A stretch of 35,369 nt of DNA, from positions 1 through 35,369 of the forward strand of contig CALWQJ010000008.1 of NCBI GenBank assembly GCA_944383645.1. The letters run 5' to 3'. The notes below the pieces were generated by a model. That model ran no database searches. It was not told the DNA's origin and saw nothing but the letters and a program-made list of their open reading frames with translations. This DNA is from an uncultured Merdimonas sp. (GTDB lineage Bacteria > Bacillota > Clostridia > Lachnospirales > Lachnospiraceae). A program made the position numbers and the translations under genes. Positions 24,589 through 31,365 of the stretch are shown piece by piece. Within the stretch, counting starts at the first letter, position 1. Each line of letters starts with the position of its first letter.

Positions 24589-24630
24589 AGGAGAGCAGGT
24601 TCGCCGGAGATGAGGGCAGCCTGCTCTCCT
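24589..24630 (+). terminator. Hairpin at the end of the yicC-gmk-rpoZ operon
   Basis: AGGAGAGCAGG (24589-24599) and CCTGCTCTCCT (24620-24630) form a perfect 11-base stem with a 20-base loop, followed by TCTCTG. The T-tract is poor, so it may be a weak terminator or an mRNA stabiliser. Confidence 0.55.
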
Positions 24631-24669
24631 TCTCTGACATGCGATATCGTTGAGAGCTTATACCTAAAA

Positions 24670-24686
24670 GTGCAAATAAGTTGCAC
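24670..24686. promoter_or_regulatory. Candidate operator upstream of nagB
   Basis: GTGCAA-ATAAG-TTGCAC, a perfect six-base inverted repeat with a five-base spacer. It ends 15 bases before the -35 of the nagB promoter, a place typical for an activator or a looping repressor. The regulator is not in the window. Confidence 0.55.
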
Positions 24687-24701
24687 AATTCAGTAACCCC
24701 A

Positions 24702-24731
24702 TTGACAGTTTTCGGATGATTTTGATAAGAT
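24702..24731 (+). promoter_or_regulatory. nagB promoter
   Basis: TTGACA (24702-24707) with TAAGAT (24726-24731) after 18 bases. The -35 is perfect and the -10 is weak. The start would be near 24738, giving a leader of about 90 bases. Confidence 0.6.
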
Positions 24732-24753
24732 AAGAATAACAAAAAAGGGAGAA

Positions 24754-24805
24754 GCCGCGTCCGGGGAACCGGGCGCGGCGCTTGGCGTGACCGGATACGG
24801 CACGC
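24754..24805 (+). promoter_or_regulatory. Two tandem hairpins in the nagB leader RNA
   Basis: Hairpin 1: 24754-24764 pairs with 24769-24779 (11 pairs, one G-U) around a GGAA tetraloop of the stable GNRA class. Hairpin 2: GCGTG (24785-24789) with CACGC (24801-24805), continued after a bulged A by CCG/CGG around a GATA loop. A short TTTAAGTTT and the AGGAGG ribosome site follow. It does not resemble the glmS ribozyme. It looks like a structured cis-regulatory leader. Confidence 0.55.
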
Positions 24806-24829
24806 TTTAAGTTTCAGGAGGGAACTATG

Positions 24830-25561
24830 ATGAGGATTATCAGAGCAAAAGACTACGACGACATGAGCAGAAAGGCTGCGGCTGTACTGGCAGCACAGGT
24901 GACAGTGAAGCCGGACTGCGTGCTGGGACTGGCTACAGGCTCCACGCCGATTGGAACCTATGACTGTCTGGCAAAATGGTGCAGCGAGGGAGTGTTGGAC
25001 TTCTCCAGAGTATCCACAGTCAATCTGGATGAGTACCGGGGCCTTGATCACGCCAATGACCAGAGCTACTATTACTTCATGAACAAGAATCTGTTCAGCA
25101 GAATCAACATTGATCCGGAGCATACCCATGTGCCGAACGGCATGGAGCCGGATCCGGACAAGGAAAGCAAGCGGTATGAGGAGCTGATCCGTTCTCTGGG
25201 CGGCATCGATATCCAGCTTCTGGGCATCGGCCATGACGGCCATATCGGTTTCAACGAGCCGAACAGTTTTTTTGATAAATATACCCACTGCGTAGATCTG
25301 ACCGAGATGACCATCGAGGCCAACAAGCGCTTCTTCGCTTCCGCGGATGAGGTGCCGAGACAGGCCTATACCATGGGAATCGGAACCATTATGCACGCGA
25401 GAAAGCTTCTGATGGTAGTCAGCGGAGCGGACAAGGCCGATATCGCGGCTGCAGCCTTCTGCGGAGAGGTGAAGCCGGAGGTGCCGGCGTCCATTATCCA
25501 GTTCCATCCGGATGTGACCATCATCGGAGACGAGGCCGCTCTGTCCAAGATTCCTGAATAA
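24830..25561 (+). CDS. nagB: Glucosamine-6-phosphate deaminase
   Basis: 243-residue enzyme converting glucosamine-6-phosphate to fructose-6-phosphate and ammonia, the last step of amino-sugar catabolism. It begins MRIIRAKDYDDMSRKAA and has LGLATGSTPIGTYD (phosphate loop), VNLDEYRGL with the catalytic Asp, GIGHDGHIGFNEP, and QAYTMGIGTIMHARKLLMVV. Length is typical of the Firmicute form. ATG 24830 is preferred over the adjacent ATG 24827 because AGGAGG (24816-24821) is then eight bases away. nagA is not adjacent; the gene is alone between an operator-promoter-leader region and a convergent hairpin. Confidence 0.96.
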   Translation: MRIIRAKDYDDMSRKAAAVLAAQVTVKPDCVLGLATGSTPIGTYDCLAKWCSEGVLDFSRVSTVNLDEYRGLDHANDQSYYYFMNKNLFSRINIDPEHTHVPNGMEPDPDKESKRYEELIRSLGGIDIQLLGIGHDGHIGFNEPNSFFDKYTHCVDLTEMTIEANKRFFASADEVPRQAYTMGIGTIMHARKLLMVVSGADKADIAAAAFCGEVKPEVPASIIQFHPDVTIIGDEAALSKIPE

Positions 25562-25591
25562 TCCGGGTAATGGAGCCGGGACCGCAGGGAG

Positions 25592-25608
25592 GCTTCCAGG
25601 CTGGAAGC
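25592..25608. terminator. Short hairpin between convergent nagB and DUF378 genes
   Basis: GCTTCC (25592-25597) pairs with GGAAGC (25603-25608) around a five-base loop, ending at the DUF378 stop. No clear T-run, so terminator strength is doubtful. Confidence 0.4.
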
Positions 25609-25805
25609 TATCTGTCCTCCGGGCGGGCGAAAAAGCGGAACAGATACAGGCCGCTTAAGCCCACGAGAGTATAGACGATTCTGGAAAGCAGACTCATGTT
25701 TCCGAAGAGAAAGTTCACCAGATCGAAACGGAAAATTCCGATGAGCCCCCAGTTCAAGGCGCCGATGATGGCGATGGTGAGGGCCGTACAGTCTAAGAAT
25801 TTCAT
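25608..25805 (-). CDS. DUF378 family small membrane protein
   Basis: 65-residue protein with two membrane helices. The family pattern is LDCTALTIAIIGALNWGLIG, followed by FRFDLVNFLFG and SRIVYTLVGLSGLYL. The start is ATG 25805, with AAGGAGA seven bases upstream; upstream frame is open but has no ribosome site and lies in spacer. Proteins of this family are widespread and of unknown function. The DUF4250 gene lies 85 bases upstream in the same direction and may share its transcript. Confidence 0.88.
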   Translation of the reverse strand: MKFLDCTALTIAIIGALNWGLIGIFRFDLVNFLFGNMSLLSRIVYTLVGLSGLYLFRFFARPEDR

Positions 25806-25890
25806 AAAGGGTATCTCCTTTCCACAGGGATCGCGGTATGCGGTCCCTGTGTGTTTTGTCAGTATGATAGACTGTACAGAAAAATGAAAA

Positions 25891-26064
25891 TTATACAAAG
25901 CGGTTTGTCTCAGGGTCGTAATGGAAATCTACGGATGCGAGCGAGGCTTCGAGAGGATTCCGCTCCAGGTTCTGAGCCTGGCACAGCTCGTCAAGAGAGG
26001 GATAATAGTCCCTAAGCTGTGTATTTACCCAGCTTAAAAGCATAAAAGGATCTTTCGGCGCCAT
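25891..26064 (-). CDS. DUF4250 family micro-protein
   Basis: 57-residue soluble protein. It starts MAPKDPFMLLSWVNTQLRDY, continues YPSLDELCQAQNLERNPLEA and ends with FHYDPETNRFV. This fits the DUF4250 pattern (KDP-hydrophobic-NTKLRD-Y-SLEELC ... Y-D---N-F), a family known from Clostridia and Bacteroidetes without a function. AGGAGG stands about nine bases before ATG 26064. It is transcribed divergently from the membrane protein at 26239. Confidence 0.85.
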   Translation of the reverse strand: MAPKDPFMLLSWVNTQLRDYYPSLDELCQAQNLERNPLEASLASVDFHYDPETNRFV

Positions 26065-26112
26065 ATGATGTTACCTCCTGGTCAGGCGTGAATACAGTTT
26101 CTACAGCTTTGT

Positions 26113-26141
26113 ATGATAAGACATGGACGCGGAACTTGCAA
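26113..26141 (-). promoter_or_regulatory. Promoter of the DUF4250 gene (shared -35)
   Basis: Minus strand: TTGCAA (26136-26141), 17-base spacer, TATCAT (26113-26118). The -35 hexamer is a palindrome also used by the + promoter at 26136-26164. Confidence 0.6.
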
Positions 26142-26164
26142 GCAGGAATTTTTTCTGCTACACT
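26136..26164 (+). promoter_or_regulatory. Promoter of the four-helix membrane gene (shared -35)
   Basis: TTGCAA (26136-26141), 17-base spacer, TACACT (26159-26164). It shares its -35 bases with the divergent promoter. The transcript would start near 26171. Confidence 0.6.
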
Positions 26165-26238
26165 GGAACTGTCAGCTTTCAGCTGTCTGCGCGGAGGCCT
26201 TCGGACAGCGCGCAAAGAGATAAAAAAGGAGAACGAAA

Positions 26239-26769
26239 ATGGAAAATCATGAGACTTATGGAAATAGAAGAGAGCGCCAGAGAGAGGTTCAGAAGCTGAC
26301 GCTGGCTGTACTGGCCGTAATGACCGTGATCATTATAGGCTATGTGGCCTGGGGAATTGCTTCGAAATCCATGAATATTATGGTGTTTGGCTTTTTGCTG
26401 GGCGCTTTTGTAATCATTTATCTTGTCATGTCTGATATTGTGGAGCCGTACAGGCTTGGGTTGTTCCAGGAACTGACGCAGGAGCGCCGCTCGGCCTTTC
26501 TGAAAATGATGCTGATGGATGTGATTGGCGGCGGCGCTCTGATCTACTGGATTGTCGGCCTGGATTCCGAATTTGGCGGAGATATCTTGATTCCTTTCCT
26601 GATTTATTTCCTGACGGCCCAGCTGAAACGGAAGTACCGCGCGGAGTTCGACGGCACCGCAGCTGAGGAGGCAGCTGGCGGGGAAGAGGCAGACGAAGAA
26701 ATCTCCGACGGGGAAGTTTCCGATGAGGAAGTATCCGGCGGGGAGACGGCAGACGAGGAAGAGGAGTAA
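26239..26769 (+). CDS. Conserved membrane protein with acidic tail, function unknown
   Basis: 176 residues. A charged N-terminus (RRERQREVQK) precedes two hydrophobic segments (about 19-43 and 48-66). A soluble stretch (VEPYRLGLFQELTQERRSAF) and two further hydrophobic segments (about 90-107 and 113-130) follow. The last 40 residues are almost all Glu, Asp, Ala, Gly and Ser with a short imperfect repeat (EISDGEVSDEEVSGGETADE), probably disordered and cytoplasmic. AAAGGAG lies before the ATG. A good terminator follows, so the gene is monocistronic. No family recognised with confidence. Confidence 0.75.
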   Translation: MENHETYGNRRERQREVQKLTLAVLAVMTVIIIGYVAWGIASKSMNIMVFGFLLGAFVIIYLVMSDIVEPYRLGLFQELTQERRSAFLKMMLMDVIGGGALIYWIVGLDSEFGGDILIPFLIYFLTAQLKRKYRAEFDGTAAEEAAGGEEADEEISDGEVSDEEVSGGETADEEEE

Positions 26770-26791
26770 AAAAAGCCGGACGGCAGCCACC

Positions 26792-26820
26792 AAAAGCGGG
26801 TTCATCTGCCCGCTTTCTTT
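26792..26820 (+). terminator. Rho-independent terminator
   Basis: AAAGCGGG (26793-26800) and CCCGCTTT (26809-26816) form an eight-base stem with an eight-base loop, followed by CTTT. Confidence 0.7.
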
Positions 26821-26864
26821 CGCATATAGTAAAAAGACAGAGCTTTTAAAATGTGGAGACTGGT

Positions 26865-27650
26865 GTGAGAGACGGCGGAAGGTCCAAGACTGCGGCGTGG
26901 AAACAGGGACTTCTGACTGCGGTGCTGGGAATCGGCATGGTTCTTGCCGCAGGACAGATACGGGAAAAATGGGAGGAGCAGAGCCTGGCGGAAGCGTCTG
27001 CCAGGACAATGGCAGGGAAGACAGAGGAAGCGGCGCAGCCCGGGGAAGCGGGGCGGGCGGGAGGAGCCGGCCATGCAGAGCAGCCTCCGGAGGAAAAGAA
27101 AAAAATCGCCCTGACCTTTGACGACGGCCCGCATCCCATTTATACAGAGAGGCTTCTGGACGGCCTTGCCGAGCGGGGCGTGAAGGCAGCCTTTTTTCTG
27201 CTTGGCTGCAATATCGAAGGAAATGAGGAGATCGTCCGGCGCATGGCAGAGGAGGGACACCTGGTAGGAAACCACACCTTTTACCATGTGGACATCACGA
27301 CGCTCCCGCAGGAGGAGGCCTGCGTGGAGATCCAGGATACGAGCCGGAAAATCACGGAGATTACGGGAGAACCGGTGGAATATGTACGCCCGCCCTTTGG
27401 AAACTGGAATAAGGAGCTGGAATGCGAGCTTATGATGATTCCGGTCTTCTGGACGCTGGACACCCTGGACTGGAGCACCAGAAATACGGATCTTCTGGTG
27501 GAGCAGGTGGTGTCGGAGGCAGAGGAAAACGATATTATCCTGATGCACGATTCCTACGACAGCACGGTAAAGGCGGCCCTTCGGATCATCGATCTTCTAC
27601 AGGCAGAGGGCTTTGAGTTTGTGCGGGCCGACGAGCTGATCCTGGAGTAA
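26865..27650 (+). CDS. Secreted/membrane-anchored polysaccharide deacetylase (NodB, CE4)
   Basis: 261 residues. An N-terminal hydrophobic segment (LLTAVLGIGMVLAAG) anchors or exports it, followed by a low-complexity Ala/Gly/Glu linker. The NodB domain has all five motifs: TFDDGPH (metal and base Asp), GNHTFYHVDI (His-x3-His metal ligands), RPPFGNWNKE, DTLDWS and IILMHD. It would remove acetyl groups from peptidoglycan GlcNAc/MurNAc or another surface glycan. The start is uncertain: GTG 26865 follows GGAG by six bases, while the in-frame GTG 26853 has no ribosome site. There is no obvious partner; a terminator separates it from the gene before. Confidence 0.88.
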   Translation: MRDGGRSKTAAWKQGLLTAVLGIGMVLAAGQIREKWEEQSLAEASARTMAGKTEEAAQPGEAGRAGGAGHAEQPPEEKKKIALTFDDGPHPIYTERLLDGLAERGVKAAFFLLGCNIEGNEEIVRRMAEEGHLVGNHTFYHVDITTLPQEEACVEIQDTSRKITEITGEPVEYVRPPFGNWNKELECELMMIPVFWTLDTLDWSTRNTDLLVEQVVSEAEENDIILMHDSYDSTVKAALRIIDLLQAEGFEFVRADELILE

Positions 27651-27733
27651 AGGCCGGCTGCCGGCGCTGCTATTTATAGTAATCCTGCGGCGCAGAAGGC
27701 TTCAGGCTGTACAGACGAAAGAAGGAGAAAGAG

Positions 27734-29071
27734 ATGGATTTATTTGACTATATGCGGGAGAGCCGGATGAAGGACGAGGCGCCGCTGGCCTCCCGCCTGC
27801 GTCCGCGCACCCTGGACGAGATCGTGGGCCAGAAGCATATTCTGGGGAAGGACAGGCTTTTGTACCGGGCCATCCGGGCGGACAAGCTAAGCTCCGTCAT
27901 TTTCTACGGGCCGCCGGGTACGGGCAAGACGACCATCGCCCGGGTCATCGCCAATACCACGAAGGCGGATTTTACCCAGCTGAACGCCACGGTGGCGGGA
28001 AAGAAGGATATGGAAGCCGTGGTGGCGAAGGCGAAGGACAACCTGGGCATGTACGGCAGGAAGACGATCCTCTTTGTGGACGAGATCCACCGCTTTAACA
28101 AGGGACAGCAGGACTACCTTCTCCCCTTCGTGGAGGACGGCACGCTGATTCTCATCGGCGCTACCACGGAGAATCCCTATTTTGAGGTAAACGGGGCCCT
28201 TCTGTCCCGCTCGGTGGTCTTTGAGCTGAAGCCTCTGGAAAAGGAGGACATCCTGGAGCTGATCCGGCGGGCGGTCACGGACCCGGAGCGCGGCATGGGG
28301 GCCTATCAGCCGGAGATTACGCCGGAGGCGGCGGATTTCCTGGCGGATATCTCAGGAGGCGACGCCCGCCTGGCGCTGAACGCCATAGAGCTGGGCGTGC
28401 TGACCACGGAAAAGGGGGAGGATGGGAAAATCCATCTGACCCTGGAGGTTATCTCGGAATGCATCCAGAAGCGGACCGTGCGCTACGACAAGACAGGGGA
28501 CAACCATTACGACACCATCTCCGCCTTTATCAAGAGCATGCGGGGCTCCGATCCGGACGCGGCGGTCTATTATCTGGCGAAAATGATTTACGCCGGGGAG
28601 GACGAGCGCTTCATCGCCCGCAGGATCATGATCTGCGCTTCCGAGGATGTGGGAAACGCAGATCCCATGGCGCTGACGGTGGCGGTGTCCGCGGCCCAGG
28701 CTGTGGAGCGCATCGGTTTTCCGGAGTCGCAGATCATCCTGGCCCAGGCGGCGGCCTACGTGGCCTGCGCCCCCAAGAGCAATTCCGCCGTCATGGCCAT
28801 CAGCAGGGCCATGGAGTCGGTAAAGACGAAGCGGACCAGCGTGCCCGCCCATCTGCAGGACGCCCACTACGGCGGGGCCGGAAAGCTGGGGCACGGGATT
28901 GGCTATAAATATGCCCACGATTACCCGAATCACTATGTGGAGCAGCAGTATCTGCCCACAGAGCTTCAGGGAGAACGGTTTTACGAGCCGTCTGACAACG
29001 GCTATGAGCGTCAGATCCGGGAACATTTCCGAAGGATTAAAAAAGACGGGGGGAGGAAGCTAAGCTCTTAA
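27734..29071 (+). CDS. rarA: Replication-associated recombination protein A (MgsA/WHIP-type AAA+ ATPase)
   Basis: 445-residue clamp-loader-like AAA+ ATPase acting at stalled replication forks. It begins MDLFDYMRESRMKDEAPLAS and has RPRTLDEIVGQKHILG, Walker A GPPGTGKTTIARVIA, Walker B ILFVDEIHRFNKGQQD, sensor 1 LIGATTENPYFEVNGAL, and the C-terminal tetramer domain with SMRGSDPDAAVYYLAKM and ASEDVGNADPMAL. Full length for the family. GAAGGAG precedes the ATG. It appears monocistronic; a hairpin overlaps its stop codon. Confidence 0.95.
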   Translation: MDLFDYMRESRMKDEAPLASRLRPRTLDEIVGQKHILGKDRLLYRAIRADKLSSVIFYGPPGTGKTTIARVIANTTKADFTQLNATVAGKKDMEAVVAKAKDNLGMYGRKTILFVDEIHRFNKGQQDYLLPFVEDGTLILIGATTENPYFEVNGALLSRSVVFELKPLEKEDILELIRRAVTDPERGMGAYQPEITPEAADFLADISGGDARLALNAIELGVLTTEKGEDGKIHLTLEVISECIQKRTVRYDKTGDNHYDTISAFIKSMRGSDPDAAVYYLAKMIYAGEDERFIARRIMICASEDVGNADPMALTVAVSAAQAVERIGFPESQIILAQAAAYVACAPKSNSAVMAISRAMESVKTKRTSVPAHLQDAHYGGAGKLGHGIGYKYAHDYPNHYVEQQYLPTELQGERFYEPSDNGYERQIREHFRRIKKDGGRKLSS

Positions 29072-29084
29072 GCTTTGCTCCTCC
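29052..29084. terminator. Imperfect hairpin over the rarA stop
   Basis: GGAGGA (29052-29057) pairs with TCCTCC (29079-29084), continued by GC/GC and AAGC/GCTT with one bulge and one mismatch, about 12 pairs in all. The rarA TAA is in the loop. TTTT follows only 15 bases later. Confidence 0.4.
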
Positions 29085-29137
29085 GCCCGCCGGGGATCCT
29101 TTTGTGCCGATATCTATACGGCGTCCTATATGACCTT

Positions 29138-29656
29138 TTATACAGTCTCCGGCTCCGGGTACTCGGTTCCGAAGGTCTCGACTGTGACCGCCTTCATCAC
29201 CTGGGGCGTCATGGGACGATCCCGGAAATCGGTGGGCGTCTGGGCGATTTTATCTACCACATCCAGCCCTTCCGTGACCTTGCCGAAGGCGGCGTAAGCG
29301 CCGTCCAGATGGGGGCTTGTCTTGTGCATGATGAAAAACTGGGAGCCTGCGGAGTCCGGGTGCATGGCGCGGGCCATGGAGAGGACGCCGGGCGTGTGCC
29401 GAAGAGCGTTGTCGAAGCCGTTCTGGGCGAACTCGCCGCGGATGGAATAGCCGGGGCCTCCCATGCCGTTTCCGTCGGGGCAGCCGCCCTGAATCATGAA
29501 GCCGGCGATGACCCGGTGGAAATGAAGGCCGTTGTAGAAGCCCTTCTTCACAAGGCTGATGAAATTGTTCACCGTGTTGGGCGCGATTTCGGGATAAAGC
29601 TCCGCCTTGATGATGTCGCCGTTTTCCATTTCAAATGTAACTACTGGATTTGCCAT
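29138..29656 (-). CDS. Cyclophilin-type peptidyl-prolyl cis-trans isomerase
   Basis: 172-residue cytoplasmic cyclophilin with no signal peptide. The start MANPVVTFEMENGD at ATG 29656 has AAGGAGA six bases upstream; in-frame ATGs further up overlap or precede that ribosome site. Active-site motifs are FHRVIAGFMIQGGCPDGNG (catalytic Arg), SMARAMHPDSAGSQFFI and LDGAYAAFGKVTEGLDVV. It speeds proline isomerisation in protein folding. It is convergent with rarA and divergent from the GNAT gene. Confidence 0.94.
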   Translation of the reverse strand: MANPVVTFEMENGDIIKAELYPEIAPNTVNNFISLVKKGFYNGLHFHRVIAGFMIQGGCPDGNGMGGPGYSIRGEFAQNGFDNALRHTPGVLSMARAMHPDSAGSQFFIMHKTSPHLDGAYAAFGKVTEGLDVVDKIAQTPTDFRDRPMTPQVMKAVTVETFGTEYPEPETV

Positions 29657-29775
29657 ATTCATTCTCCTTTTTCGTGCGCAGGACATCGTGCATAGCGCTG
29701 CCTGCGGATGAGTCATTTTTTAGCCACTCTTTATAGTAACGGAAAAGAAGGAAGACGTAAAGGAGTTTTTGAAAA

Positions 29776-30645
29776 ATGCTCAAAGGGCTTTTGATAGCCT
29801 CTTCCGGGGCCGGGCTTCTGGAGGAGGAGCTGGACAGAAATCACTTTCCCTGGGCAGAGGTCCCAAAGAAGGACGGAGAAGCCTTCCGGGACGCGGCAGC
29901 CTTTCGGGAGGCGGCCTTACGTCTTTCGGAGCGGGCGGACGAGCTTTTGTGCCTGGTGGAGACGGATCGGGAGGAGGAGACGGCCCGCTCCCTGGGGCTT
30001 ATCTGCGTCGGCTATGTGAACCCTTCCCTGAAGGAGCAGAGGCTTTCCGGCTGCCGGATCCTGCTGGAGGGCTTCCAGGAGATCGATCTGCCCTTCCTTC
30101 GGAATATCCACACCAGGGCCCTGGGGCTTCCGGTGCAGATCGCGGAGACGAAGCGCCTCCTTATCCGGGAGATGACCCTGGCGGATCTGGACGACATCAA
30201 CGCCCTGTACCGGGAGGGGGAGTTCACTGGCTTCCAGGAAAGGCTCCCGGATCTGGACCGGGGGGAGGAGGAAGAAAAAATCCGGGCCTACATTGCCTAT
30301 ATGTACGGCATGTACCAGTTCGGCATGTGGGTGGTGATTGAAAAGGAGAGCAGAAAGCTCATCGGCCGGGTGGGCTTTGGCATTGCGGACTACCTGGATT
30401 TTTCGGAGATTGACATGGGATACCTGATCGGGGAGAAATACCGCAGGCGCGGCTACGCGGAGGAAGCGGGCCGGGCGGCCCTCCAGTATGCGGCAAAGAC
30501 CCTGGAGCTTCCCCAGGTGGGAGCCTACGTGGAAAGGGAGAACCGGGTGTCCCTGCACCTTTTGGAAAAGCTGGGCTTTCGGCGGGTGAAGGAATTCACC
30601 TACCAGGGCAGGAGGCTGTACCGGTACCTGCTCCAGCTAAACTGA
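29776..30645 (+). CDS. Two-domain protein with C-terminal GNAT (RimJ/RimL-like) acetyltransferase
   Basis: 289 residues. Residues 1-120 form an alpha/beta domain of HAD- or Rossmann-like look (LLCLVETDREEETARSLGLI, CVGYVNPS, LLEGFQEIDLPFLRNIHTRA), lacking a HAD nucleophile. Residues about 128-289 are a GNAT domain: RLLIREMTLADLDDINALY, the acetyl-CoA motif YLIGEKYRRRGYAEEAGRAA and the end VERENRVSLHLLEKLGFRRV. The substrate is unknown; RimJ-like members acetylate protein N-termini or small molecules. AGGAG precedes the ATG by ten bases. The domain pairing recurs in Lachnospiraceae as far as I recall. Confidence 0.85.
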   Translation: MLKGLLIASSGAGLLEEELDRNHFPWAEVPKKDGEAFRDAAAFREAALRLSERADELLCLVETDREEETARSLGLICVGYVNPSLKEQRLSGCRILLEGFQEIDLPFLRNIHTRALGLPVQIAETKRLLIREMTLADLDDINALYREGEFTGFQERLPDLDRGEEEEKIRAYIAYMYGMYQFGMWVVIEKESRKLIGRVGFGIADYLDFSEIDMGYLIGEKYRRRGYAEEAGRAALQYAAKTLELPQVGAYVERENRVSLHLLEKLGFRRVKEFTYQGRRLYRYLLQLN

Positions 30646-30663
30646 AAGAGGATACAGATCAAA

Positions 30664-30710
30664 CCGGGGCTGTGCTCCCGCTGGTTTTTCCAGCGGAGGC
30701 ACAGCCCCGG
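30664..30710. terminator. Strong bidirectional terminator hairpin
   Basis: CCGGGGCTGTGC (30664-30675) pairs with GCACAGCCCCGG (30699-30710), and CCGCTGG (30678-30684) with CCAGCGG (30690-30696) around a TTTTT loop. The stem has about 19 pairs with one two-base internal mismatch. It separates the convergent GNAT and hemerythrin genes. Confidence 0.75.
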
Positions 30711-30762
30711 CGTCTTTCTACCTGGCGCAGGCTTCCTGATTCCACGGCCCGCGTCCAATCAA

Positions 30763-31167
30763 TTAGTGGCTCTGCACGTAGGCAGCTACGGCCTTGTCCT
30801 GCACCTGGATGTGGTTCAGAAGCCAGTCGGTGATATTCTTATTCACCGCGTCCACGAAAGCGTCCGTGGGGCCTTCCTCCTCCTCCAGCATGTCCAGAAG
30901 CTCATGCACAGCCTTTACAAAGGTCTGGTGCTGCTCCCTGTGCGCCTCAAGGCCCGGATAGCCTGCGTCCTCCTGCAGCTTTTCCTCTGCCTTGAAGTGG
31001 AATTCCGTATAGTCCAAAAGGAAGTTCAGCGTCTGGATGGCGGTCCGTTTTTCCGTTCCCATATAGCAGCTTTCCAGAAGCTTGTTTACACGGTCAATCA
31101 GTTCCTGATGCTGCTGGTCGATCAGCTCGTTTCCGGTTTCGAGAGATTTATCAAAGGTTACGCTCAT
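30763..31167 (-). CDS. Bacteriohemerythrin
   Basis: 134-residue four-helix di-iron oxygen-binding protein. All seven iron ligands of the family can be placed: His20 (IDQQHQELID), His57 and Glu61 (FHFKAEE), His76 and His80 (HREQH), His119 and Asp124 (HIQVQD). In anaerobes such proteins bind or buffer O2 or NO, or store iron. AAGGAGG stands before ATG 31167. Its promoter has a palindrome in the position of a class II activator site. Single gene ended by a strong hairpin. Confidence 0.95.
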   Translation of the reverse strand: MSVTFDKSLETGNELIDQQHQELIDRVNKLLESCYMGTEKRTAIQTLNFLLDYTEFHFKAEEKLQEDAGYPGLEAHREQHQTFVKAVHELLDMLEEEEGPTDAFVDAVNKNITDWLLNHIQVQDKAVAAYVQSH

Positions 31168-31234
31168 GAGATATTCCTCCTTATCGTTTTTGGATGGCGC
31201 CGGCGCTGCGGCGCAGCCTGTCTATCTGTCAATA

Positions 31235-31240
31235 AGTATA
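31235..31240 (-). promoter_or_regulatory. -10 element of the hemerythrin promoter
   Basis: TATACT on the minus strand, giving a start near 31228. No -35 matching TTGACA is found 16-18 bases upstream (the bases there read CAGCTT), as expected for an activator-dependent promoter. Confidence 0.5.
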
Positions 31241-31262
31241 TGCAGAAACAGGAAAATAAGCT

Positions 31263-31276
31263 GTTGCAAATGCAAC
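31263..31276. promoter_or_regulatory. Palindromic operator for the hemerythrin gene
   Basis: GTTGC-AAAT-GCAAC, a perfect inverted repeat with the 5-4-5 geometry of CRP/FNR-family sites. Its centre (31269.5) is 41.5 bases from the predicted transcript start at 31228. Confidence 0.55.
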
Positions 31277-31296
31277 TTAACGAAAAATTCCTTCTC

Positions 31297-31326
31297 TTGC
31301 CGTCCTGCCGGGCTGTATGATACAAT
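31297..31326 (+). promoter_or_regulatory. Promoter of the lipoprotein gene
   Basis: TTGCCG (31297-31302), 18-base spacer, TACAAT (31321-31326), with an overlapping TATGAT just before. It is 40 bases upstream of the start codon. Confidence 0.5.
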
Positions 31327-31365
31327 GATAAAAAGCATGATACCTGGAGAAAGGACCTGCTCACT

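Noticed and set aside
24738..24829. glmS ribozyme before nagB
   Set aside because: The leader is about 90 bases with two simple hairpins. The glmS ribozyme is larger, has nested pseudoknots and precedes glmS.
27651..27733. Promoter for rarA from TATAGT near 27674
   Set aside because: No -35-like hexamer at 16-18 bases upstream; left uncalled.
29717..29775. Promoter for the GNAT gene from TATAGT at 29730
   Set aside because: The bases at the -35 position (TGAGTC) do not match; support is too weak.
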